Source: Branchinecta lynchi
Lineage: Eukaryota > Arthropoda > Branchiopoda > Anostraca > Branchinectidae
Reading direction: 5' to 3'
Length of the DNA stretch: 64,000 nt
NCBI GenBank assembly: GCA_023053575.1
Contig: JAKZAP010000007.1
Coordinates: forward strand, 15,095,508-15,159,507
Shown here piece by piece: positions 40,301-52,300 of this stretch. The notes beneath the pieces were generated by a model, which was not told the origin of the DNA, did not search any database, and worked only from the letters and a program-made list of their open reading frames with translations. The translations under genes and the position numbers were made by a program. The first letter of the stretch is position 1; each line of letters opens with the position of its first letter.

Positions 40301-43300
40301 AGTGGCAGGAAGTTTACGTCAAAACAGATATGACTTATAGGGTTAAACACACATGCTGAATCCAAATCTGAACTTGGTTTTCTCAGGTGATTAGCTATTT
40401 GGCCTTAATCTGTTTCTGAATTTTAATTGTAAAAATGTTCAAGGAGTCTGGCGAAGAATGGATCTGGCTAAGACAAGACCCAGTTGTCTGGATCAGATAT
40501 TGAATTTTTGGGATCCCATCGAAACCTTTGGTCTTGTTGAATAACTATTTCTTACTTCCTTTAAAGACCCCTTGTACTTTTGTGCTTTTTATGTTATCCC
40601 TTTCTCGAAAACAAGGGTGTGAAAAGCTTTAAAATTTGTTTTCCATTTTGGAGTACTTGGTAAGGCAACAGGTCTATCGTCTGTATCTGACTCCTTTTCT
40701 TTTGCTTAACTTTTCCCCCTTTCTGGGATACAAAGTCGGCCTTTCGCCCGTTACTCGAGTACGCGTTTCCGGTGTGGGGTCCGTTTGCAATCGGTACAGT
40801 ACACCTATTAAAGGACATCGAGTCTGTCCAGAAAAGAACAACAAGAATCATACTCCGAAACCGTGACATACCATACAAACAAGCCGTTGCGAGATTGAAT
40901 CTATCACTGCTCAAAGTCCGGCTTGAACACCTGAATCTGCAGTTTGGCAAACGTGTCCTCGCCAGTACGAATCACAGGTCACTGTTACCGTAAACAGCCC
41001 CTCCCAATAACCGAACCCGGTTGCAAAATACACTTAAACCCCTCAAAGTCAGGACAAATCCTTACGGAAATTCTTTTGTGCCATTTTTTGCTTCCGTTTT
41101 CAATGCTGAATCGTATTGTCTATTTGTTATTTATATGTTTGTTATTTGTTATTTGTAAGAAACTGAATTTATTTATGCTACGATAGTTTCAAAATATACC
41201 GATCTCTCTCTCTCTCTCTCAAGTGCGGGAATGAAGAAGTCCAATACATATTCGTCTTTGGGATCCCATCGGAACCTTTGTTCTTGTTAACCGCGGCGCG
41301 CACAGTTTTCAGATATTATGCAATTCACCTCCGCGTCGAAAAGCGTGAAGTCTGGACCAAGTCGATAAGTGCTAACGAGAAAATCCCTACTTTCACGGTT
41401 TTTGAAGAATGATATTTCTGAACATCTAATTGTGAAAAAGATTTTTTCTAGTGAGACTTGGGCCTTAAGTTTGGATGAGTCGCGTAGATTAACATTTACG
41501 AGTAGTTGTACAAGTTGCTATCACGTTGAGAGTGTGACAGCAGACTACTCTACAGTAGTGGCTGTAATTCGCATTTGACTATTGCCACCTCACCCATTTT
41601 TTTCTTATAGCTGCCATCATTATGTACGAACAAGCGTATAGACTGAAGATGGAATGCGAACCTAAAATTTCAACCCTTCAGCAGCGAGTTCAGTGCCTTC
41701 TGGGAACAATTGCTTGTCTGGAACTCGTCGATCCAGTGAACGCGTGGGTGGAGGAGCCAGGGTTAAACAGAGTTCACGATGATGACATGAAAGGGGAGGT
41801 AAGATATCCAAGCACATTATCAAGAGACAGACAATCATACTGGCACTTTACCGAGTAGACAGGGTTATTTATTTCCCTCAGAACTGAGGAGTACAAGATA
41901 TAATGTATAAAACAGAACTATCCTAAACCATCTAACCCATTCTATGACATATAAATACTATACCCGCTCCTGACCGAAGCCTCGTTTTTGTTGCAATAGC
42001 GCTGCCGCATCGCTGCAGCAGCACTTCTTTGCTTTTGCATAATATGCGTTTTTGGATTCGCTTTCTTCTTCGTTGAAGCGGCAGCGCTGCAGCATCTTGC
42101 AGGGAAGCACGGACTTGGTCGGGGAGCAAGTCCGTGATTCTCGAGAAGCGCTGCCGTCTTCCTCTGAAGCGCTGCAGTGCAAAAACGGATGTAGAAATAA
42201 TCAGTCCGGAATCGGCCGAGAAGTGGACCTGCAGCATGCAACAAAAACGAGGCTCGAGTTAGACGGCATAATCAAGAGGGATCATGATCGAAGCCTGACA
42301 GTTGATTATCAGGCGCCAGGACGGTGGGCGTGAAGCGTCACAAAGTGAGATCCACTGCGCGCAGGTGAAACAAGACCTAAGGTTTCGATGGGATCCCAAA
42401 AATCTAATATTTGATCCAGACAACTGGGTCTTGTCTTCGCCAGATCCAGTCTTCGCCAGGCTAATCATTAGAGAAAACCAAGTTCGGATATACCTCTATA
42501 TGCCATATCTATTTTGAAGAGACTGACCGAAACTTCCTGCTTTACTTCTGCCAAATTTCCGGTTTCGGCCGAATTCCAAGCGAACTACTTGTCCAGCAAA
42601 AGAAGAAAATTCAGAATCGAATTCCGGTATCTCCTTATCCCTATAAAGACCATCTAATCCATTCCAAATTAAAACTTTAGCTTCTAAAAAAAAACTGTTA
42701 CAACCGGATTCCGGACCAGTTAAATGTCCACTAATATAATGATTGTCATATATAGACTCAGCGTCTCTTCTTACGCCTAAATCTGTCATCTAATCAGCTC
42801 AGATAAAACTTATTATTATTTACAAATTTTTCGCTTTTGGCCGGATTCCGGTCGAATTAGTTGTCCGGGTAAGTGTTTAGCATGTCTACTTACCCCTAAA
42901 TCGAACGTTGAATCAACTTCAAATCAAACTTTTACTTTTAACTAATACCGACAAACTACTCGGCTGGCGAGAAGATGGTTTTCGCCGTCGCGTTCAGCAT
43001 GTCTTCTTATCCCTAAATTGAACATTGAGTCAACTTCAAATGAAACTTTTATTTTGAACCAACTTTCCGGTTTTTGCAGGATTCCGGGCGAACTACTTGT
43101 CAGAAGAGAAAATGTTTCGCATATTCGTGTTCAGCATGTCTTACTGTACTCCATAATCGACTATCATATAGCTGTTTAAAAATATTTTGTTTGCCTCTTA
43201 ATTTCAACCCCCTCCCCCGCCCCTAAATGTAGGGCTACAGAGCCCATCTACGAACTTGACCTTAACCTTGACCCAAAGAGTCCTCACACCAAGTTTCATC

Positions 43301-46300
43301 AAAATATCTCATTCCCTTTGAGAGTTATCGGGCTAACAGACGGACAGACGGACAACTTTTATGATGTCATAGGTATCCCTCCACTTACGTTTTGGGATCC
43401 CAAAAATAAATGAAAAATAAATAATATAGTTGAAAATGAAGAAGAGAGAAAAGGGAAGTTAAAAGAGTGAGAAAAGTAGGATTTTTTAAGAAATCAACAT
43501 GATTTCGACATGTGTAACTGATACGGTTGCTTTAGCTTTATTGACTACTGAGTTGTTCGGTGAAAAAAAATCATCTTTGGGGAGAGATGGAAGACAAAAG
43601 AATCCAAGAAGAGTATCCGGCCCATTGGTACGATTTTGGTCCCCATAAGCCACAATCCAGGGCAATTGCGGTAATCACTTGGAATTTAGTTGACGTAAGC
43701 TTGTGGATGGGCAGGATCAGTTGGCTTAACTGCTATTTTACAATCGTTTGCCTATGCATAGTAGCAAGTATATTCAAATAAACCCGACATGTGAGCTACG
43801 ATGCTTTCGGATCGATATTTCGGCCCTTCTTGGCAAGGATCCTTGTCAGGCCGTCAATCTTCAGGGTCAACTTCGGGGAAGGAAACAAACCTGCAATCAA
43901 AGCATCGTAGCTGACATATCCGTTTTATGCATTATTTGAAGATATGTCTCAAAGTCAGTTTGGGCTCAAGGAATGTTCATAGTAGCAAGACCTTATAAAG
44001 TTGCGCTAGGATGACAACTAGCCTAAATCCTCGTTTGACAAAGCGCCGACGTAATTCGTAATGTGAAATTATCGGTAGAACTGTGTTAGACTGTCGTTTT
44101 CTTCGATAATATTGAGAGAACAGATATAGACTGGAAGGAATGCGTCTTAATTATAACCATATCAATCACTAAACACTAAACCGACTCTTCAATTGACTAG
44201 AATCATTGAACCGACTCTGTTCAGCTGACGAGAGTCATCAAACGAGTCTCGTCGAAAACGAACGTAACAAGAACTGGAAGCTCATATGGCACTTGCAAGG
44301 CCGGGTCAGATGGAAGTGATGGTTACAAATATTTTTTTCACTTTTCGGTTAAGATACTCCAAACTTGCAAGGCTGGGTCAGAGGATGGAAGTGGTGGTCA
44401 AAAGTTTTTTTTTTCACTTTTTGGTTAAGATGCTTACTTTAAAGGTGCCTAAAAATAATTTCTTAGCAAAACCCTTGAGTCAAAAGGGATCATGTGCACA
44501 TGGCGACCGTGAAAAAGTAAATTTTGCTTAAAAGTATTTTTTGTTTTCTGCGGTTAAGATGAGTTCTTCAAGGGATGGTCGGATCCGTGAAGTGACGATC
44601 TCTGACCCAATGGTGTCAAGTTGCTAATGCTCCAGCAAAGTTTGATCGTCCTAGTATATCTGAAAGTACCTTAACTCACGATCACCGCAATTTCAGACTC
44701 CCCCCCTTCAGTACCCGAGTCCAGTCCGATTCTGCCACTGATGTACTTAGGACTCGTGCCTGTACTTCCCACCAAGTTCCATTCTGGTCGCTCCACTCTA
44801 TGCGTGTCACAAGATTCCCAGTTCTCCCCTCCGACGCCCCGCCCCCCCGGTTTATCGGATCCGGACCGGACTTGAAACTAGACATCTGAGACAAGAGGTC
44901 TTTCAAGATCTCAAGTTTCATTAAGATCCGATAACCCGTTCGAAAGTTATGCATGCCACTAATTTCCATATATTCCCAAAAATAACCAAACAACTAGTTG
45001 TTTGGACAACAGACTGTTTTTAAGACAAATCCACTGTTTTCCAGAAAAAAAATCGACTTTTTTAAAGTTTAATTCAATAGGGCCGAGCTCCGACAGCCTA
45101 GTTACACGTCACTTATTTACGTAAATCGGCCTGAAAACCCGATACAAATTCGTTACTCCGTTTGTCCGCTATCCACAACAAATAAATTCGTCCATTGTTC
45201 TTTCGGATTTGTGGTACCTCTATTGCGCCTGTCCCTCTATTATTAAAATATTAAACTATACAAACATAAGCAACTTCCAAAAAAAAGGCTACAAATGGCA
45301 GAGTCCTTGCAAGAAATATCGTAACATCATTTCCTGCTTTCAACCGTTTTTACGAAAAATCTTAAAAAATACAGCAAAAAAAAATACTGCAGAGACCGTG
45401 GATTACCATCTTAATGAAATCCCTCTTCATCAGCTCCAGTCATCAACTGCCAAAAGCTCCCTATTCAGTCTGAAGACCTTATCGAACTGCCAGCCACCAG
45501 AAAGCGTACAACCAAACAGTAACAGTAAACAGTACCAAACAGTACAGTCTTTGGCACCTTAGTTTGCAATTGCAAGCTTTGACTCCTATAAAGCACAGTG
45601 CTTAGTCAAAGCATTTTTGCGTTGATCCGTCCTTCAGTTCCGTCCCTCCTCGCAGACGACCTAAACTTCGTCAAACAACCTGCAGTGCTCCGTTCGCAGA
45701 GACTATGAAAAGAGCGTACAGTTCTATCACCAAACTTAGTCTCTCTGATGGTACTCTCACTACCACCCTTCCCAATTTTCTCCACGCCTGAATCGTTTTT
45801 GGTTCGGGGAATCGCCAGCAAAAATAGTGGCTGGCACCATCAAGAGACATTAGTTGCGTTTTGCAATCTGTTACCACGGTAACTGGATCTGCAATTAGTC
45901 ATTTTTGCAGTTATCGTGGTATCTGATGTACGGTTGCTTTGCAAAAATGACTATTGCCGAAATTGCACTTTTCGAAGTCATCCCAAAAGAAAACTGACAT
46001 CCAATTACATCACTAAGTGCTAAACTTCTTTCTCACCAATTTGACAAATTTGATGAAAGTGATATGACACCAAGATGAGTTACCACGGTCGGACCGCGGT
46101 ATATCTGAATATCAAATACCACGATAGCTGCAAAAACACTTTTGACCGTGGAATCAGATTCCACGATAACTGCAAACATTACTTTAGACCGCGGTATCAG
46201 ATACCATGGTATCTGCAAAAACGCAACTGTTGGCAGATGGACATTCCAACACAGAGTCATGTGGTGCTGAAACACATTTCAGTACGAAGTTTTAGTTTGT

Positions 46301-49300
46301 AGTGGTATGGTTTTGAGTATGCCAAGCGCTTATTAAAGTACTGTTAAATGTAAACAAAAAATTCTAGGACGAAAGAGATTCCATCAACGTTTATGAGCTT
46401 CCGGAAATTAGAAAAGAATACGAATTGGCGGTTGCGCAGCTGAACCTCCTGAATGCCATGGAAAGTCAAGGAATGTATTCCCTCGCTCCATCAACCGCCG
46501 AAGAGACAGTGGCACAGTTAGTGAAGATGAGAAGTTATGAGCTGGCGATCGCTACAGCCAAGAGGTAAATGACTTCTATTTCAGAAACAGTACCATTTTG
46601 TGCCTTGCCTTCGACTCTGTTTTGGAACGAGTGAAAAGGCTTGTAACAACAGACCGGTCATTGTCGAATTTATTGCTCAGAGTTAAAAACATCTGATTTG
46701 ATCAGAGCAACTCACGCTCACACACTTCCAGCTAAATACTTTCATAATGGTAATGACTTATTATTAACCCGCTTGTCAGAGAATAGGCACGGGTGAAAAT
46801 GCTGAACAGGACAAATAATTAAAAACGAAAGCGCAAAGACACACAAGACCAAAGGTATCGATGGGATCCCAAAAATCTAATATTTGATTCAGACAATTGG
46901 GTCTTGTCTTCGCCAGATCCATTCTTCGCCAGGCTAATCATCAGAGAAAACCAAGTTCAGATATACCGCTAGAAGCCATATATATTTGACGATACTGACC
47001 GAAAGTTCCTGCTTTAAGAAAATTCAGGAACGAGTCCAGCGTATCTCCTTATCCCTATATAAAGAACATCTAATCAACTTGAAATAAAACTTTGACTTAC
47101 AAAAAAATTCCGGTTACAACCGGATTCCGGACTAATTATATGTCCGGGTAAAAAACGATTGTCATATACAGATTTAGCCTCTTGTCTTACCCCTTAATCT
47201 CTCATCTAATCAAACTTTCGCTTTTAACAAATTTTCCGGTTTTGGCCGGATTCAGGGCGAACTAGTACGGTCGACAAAACGGTCTTCACCATCAGCTTGA
47301 AAATTCGTGGTGAGAAATTCCGAAAAGACATTGGAAAATGGAGCTTCAAAAACCGGATAGTGGAATACTGGAATAATCTCCCCGAAAATGTCGTAAATGC
47401 CGAAAATATTAATCAGTTTAAAGCAGGCGTGGATCGACACCTGGCTGAAATTAAATTTAGTGTACACAGTGTCCCGAGAAATTAACAGAGGCGAAAGCCT
47501 TTTTTACTGCAGTTATATTATTATTATTATTATCATGTTCAGCATGTCCCTTTACCCTTAAATCAAACATTTAATCAACTTCAAATGAAACTTTTACTTT
47601 TAAGCAACTTTCCGGTTTTCGTCGGATTCCGGACGAACTACTTGTTCGGCGAGAAAATGGTTTTCACCATGGTGTTCAGCATGTCTTCTTACCCTAAACC
47701 GAACATTTAATCAACTTAAAATAAAACTTTTACTTTTAACCAACTTTCCGTTTTTTGCCGTATTCCGGACGAACTACTTGTCCGGCGAGAAAGTGGTTTT
47801 CACTATCGTGCTCAGAATGCCTTCTTACCCCATAATTGATTATCCTATTAGCTGTTTAAAAATATTTTGTTTGTCCCTTAATTTGATATCCGTTGTAAAC
47901 ATTGTTTGAATGAAGCCCCACCCCTAAATGTAGGGCTACAGAGCTCATCTACGAACTTGACCTTACCCTGGACCCAACGAATCCTCACACCAAGTTTCAT
48001 CAAAATATCTCATTCCCTTCGAGAGTAGTCGTGCTTACAGACAGACGGACATTTTTACGATGTCATAGGTATCCATCCACTTACGTTTTGGGATCCCAAA
48101 AACGTGAAAAACGAGGGGCACGACCACTCTTCTTATTTTCTTGTTCTTCTTCCTTAAGAGTTGAGATACAGGAACCGTGTTCTGATTTAATTATTCTTCT
48201 TCTTCCTAGGCATAGTTCGACGTTCGGATCCTTGTTTTGGCCATCCAACTAATTATGCATGTTTCATAATGTCAACGAACAAAGGATCCGACTTTTTGAA
48301 CTTTTGGAAATTATCTTTGTGAGTAGATTTGTTCGAACTCGGCATCTACAAAGGCAGGCTAGTTTTATATAATTACATCCCGCTACTCACAGTCCATTTC
48401 TTATAGATTTGACATTGACGCCGCTCCCGTGATCGACTCCTTGTCTTCCGACTATGTGCATCTCCTCAAATCTCTTAAAAGTGATTTGTCCGCTGAAAGT
48501 GAAACCCTTCAGATGATCAGGAGCAACAACCCAACCGTCCGAGAGGACCATTACGGAAGACCGTTAGAACAAGTCCAGCGTTTGCTGGAAAACAGTTTGA
48601 AGACAGCAGAGAAGCCGCTTCAGACACTGTGCCATAGAGCCTCGGCCTACCGGATGTTGACGTCGGACATTTGCCTTCCTGCTTGGCTTGTGAAATCGTA
48701 TGCGGTGAGTTGTCTTTTTCTTACGCTGAACACCCTGAAACTAAACTGGACTGGAAATCGCGATGTTCTTCGCCAAAGAACGGGATTCATGGCTCAGTTT
48801 CCTCTGCCAAGCTAAACAGCTTGCGTCCTGAACCAAGAAAGCCAAGTTAGTAACCACTGCAGAAACAGCATACCCTGCGCACTTGCTAGCGGAGAGTGCA
48901 TGGGAGAAGTTGCAGCAGCTCCAGCGGAACCCCCATACTGACTATCTATATCGACTTTTTTCTTTTACCTCTATGAGTTTCCATTTTTGTCTACTGTCTA
49001 CTTATCACTCGAGAAAATTCTGCATCGATTCTGACCCTTATGCTGAAACAGTAATCGATGTGAAAAAAAACGTTTTCTTCAATGGAATTTCCGGTTTCTG
49101 CCAGATTCCGGACGTAAAAAGGGGGGAAAGGTATAGACAAGGCCAGAGCAGGTCTCTTTACCCCGAAACCGACTGTGCGATTAGATCGAATAATTTTTTT
49201 TAGAATCAACTGGTTTCTTGCATGGGATTCCGGGCGAGCTACTTGTCGGACGAATACAAAAGTCTCGACATGGATTCAGCAGGTCTCCCTTCCCCTAAAC

Positions 49301-52300
49301 GGATTTTGGTATTAAACCCAAAATTTGTTTTTTGAAAATAAACTTTTCGTATCACTATGTATGTATGTATGTATTTATTTATAACCCATCTACAACAGCT
49401 ACAAAAGCATGAAACGGAGTACAGAACAAAGAAAAGAAAAAAGAAGGAACTAATAAACTCATACCCAAATACAAAAACAACAACAAATTCGATAAATACT
49501 AAAATAGAATGCCGCTCCAGGGGTGGTGAGACGGCTTGTCTGCAGTCATCCGCTTGAAGTGTTCGGCCATTTCAGTTACCGGTTCCCGCAGACCGTATTT
49601 TCGCACTAGAGGTCTATTTCTTGACCAGGACGGGATTCCAAGGAGATATTTCCCATATTTAAAATAAATTTTTCGGAGGTCAGCTTTATCACTGTCACTT
49701 AATATGTCCCAGAAGGGAACGATATACAGAAAATGGCCCATGACTGAGCTGTTGAATATTCGAGTAAGTAGTTTCCTACCCAAATTTAGCTGGGATACAA
49801 CTACTGAAACGTAAGAATTTCGCACTTTATTCTCAATGTGCTGTACCAGAAGCTTCCGCGTAGCAGCAATAGTCCTACCGATTGGGATACCCAAGTACAT
49901 GAAGTGATCGACTGGAGTAGCAACAGGATCTCCCAAATTAACCGGAGCTTCAATAGGATCTTTGCAATTAAACAAAAGCACTATCTGGATTCAAAGACAT
50001 ACCAATCTTATCATAATTAGTACTTAGATCCCGGAAATACCGTTCAAGACCAGCAACAGTTCGACTTATGTTAAAAAGATCATCCGCATAACAAAACTTC
50101 GAAACATCTAAACCGCGGAATATACAAGACGTATCAATGTTACTCTGGGCAGGCAGAAGCGCATTGTTAAATACAATAGGGGACGTTATCGACCCTTGTT
50201 TGATACCCTTTTCTACCGGGATATCAATAGTTAGCTTTTGTGAATGAGGCAATTTAACCTGCACTTTAAGTTGGCGATACATGTCGTAAAGTGGGGCTAC
50301 CACATCTATTTCAACTCCCGATTTTATAAGTTCTAGCATAGCTTGGGGATGAATAATCGAGTCAAAAGCACGTTGCACATTATAAGTACCAATAGCAAGC
50401 ATTTCATCGCTTTCATGTGCATCTTTCAAAACATTACATAGCGAACGGAGTAATTGTGCGCAACCTAGGCCCTTTATGAAACCAAATTGAAAACCGGGCA
50501 TTTTACATTTCGCTTTTATCCTTGAAAAAATAAGTAACTCAAATAACTTACACAGAACACTTGAAACTGTGATGGGTCTGTACGATGAACATAAACCGCT
50601 CGGTTTTCCCTTTTTTAAAATAGGAGAAATAATTCCAACGCAAAAAGAGTCCGGAACAAAACCGACATTGAAAATTATTTGGAAAAGAACCGATAGGTGG
50701 GACACAAGTAAACGGCCTCCATGTTCGAGATGTTTACCACAAATGCCATCAGCACCCATAGAAAACTTTTTCTTCATATTTTTAATCGCGTCGAGTATAT
50801 CACCTTCTTTCACAGACAACTCGCACCGGGTTCCTTTTGACATTAATAATTCCAGTTCTTCAGAAAATGCATTCTCAACCGACGGGTCTGGGGAAGAGAA
50901 CTCACTAGAAAAATACGATACCCATGAATCTTGCGGAATTTCAACGGTAGGTTGGCTATTTTTTAAAGGTTTTGGGCGACACTTCCAAAGCAGATTAGTA
51001 TCTGCAGCAATTTTGTCAGCGAGGTCTTCCTTAATTTTCACTCTATGTTCATCTAGGGACTTGCGGAATTTACGCTTCGTATATATGCGCACCGAGTTTA
51101 CAACACCGCTACGGGGTTTGCCGCACTGATGCCAAAGATTTAACCAAAATTTTGAATCATTACACGCTGATTTTAAATTCTCATTTTGAGACCAACCAGA
51201 TTTTTGGGTATCAGGGCGAACACGTCTAGAAGGCACAGCACACTTTTCGGCGCACTTTAGGGCATGTGTTATTTATGCGGAATAAATATTGAGTGATGCC
51301 CGAAGTTCCTGCTCTGCATAAATCTTATTTGCACTGATCTGAAGAAGATGGAATGGTACTTTAATTTTACCCAGTAGATCATCACAAACATTAGAAAATA
51401 GATCAGTATTAATATTTTTCCAAGATTTACGGGTATGCCATTTTGGTTTACCTTGCGTATGCGGTAGAAGTTTTCCCGGGAGAATAGACACCGAGATCGG
51501 TAGGTGATCGTTATAAAACCCATCCTCTCCAACCGAAACAACAGAATCACAATCCATAGTAAACAATATATGGTCCAAGTTTGATGTCGTTCTACTGCAC
51601 GATACAAATGAATACGGTTTATCCTTGGGCAATACCTTAAAATTTCTATTAAATGCCTTATTAATAACTGCTGCTCTTTTACACTTTTCATCCAACAGAT
51701 TACACTTAAAGTCACCAGCTATCACACAATTCCGCATGAAATTCCGCATGAACTAGTTGTTGGATAAAAAAAAAGTTCAGATATGGAATCAGCATGTCTC
51801 TTTACCCCTAACTCGACTGTCATATTATCATAAACAAATATTCATTCTTCCCTTTATTTTTCACCGCCTCCACCTTTTCAAGTAGCCCTAGAAAGTTTTC
51901 CCACCTGGCGATTTTGGTGGATTTTTGGATATGTTGTTCAGCAATCCGTGTCAGATTGTACTTTTATACTAGACTATAGCCGGAATTCCAGAAAAAAAAA
52001 ATAATGAAAATATGGTTTTACTCTTACCGGTGATGGAAACTAACCTATCGGCATGGAATTATAATGCTTACTATACGAATTTTGATACTTCATCGATGAG
52101 ATCCAGGTCCCTGGATTTAGAATATCATTGCAGGAAGCAGAACAGAACCACCCACATTTTTTTTTTCACGGAAATTTGAAGCTGGCGCCTAACACCGGAG
52201 GAGGAAGTGGGCAAATTTTCCTATGCAACCTTGTAAAACGGTTTGTCTTCAGCGGACAACTTTCCTTCGTATCGAAAACTTTCTTCTTTCTGACGAGCGG

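Larger units (their letters stand above)
49350..51749 (-). mobile_element. APE-type non-LTR retrotransposon (5'-truncated, broken frames)
   Basis: Order on the - strand: C-terminal half of an AP endonuclease (51749-51273), reverse transcriptase (51236-49968), RT tail (49981-49499), then a 3' end with ttatttataaccc and a (TATG)n tail at 49358-49376. It is inserted in an A-like fragment. Stops or frame changes near 51250 and 49970 break it, so it is dead as read. Clade is uncertain (CR1/Daphne-like by feel). Confidence 0.85.

Noticed and set aside
45209..45562. 117-codon open frame on the + strand
   Set aside because: Lys/Asn/Ser/Gln-rich, no domain, starts inside dispersed repeat D.
50569..51129. 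186-codon + strand open frame
   Set aside because: Antisense shadow of the LINE reverse transcriptase.
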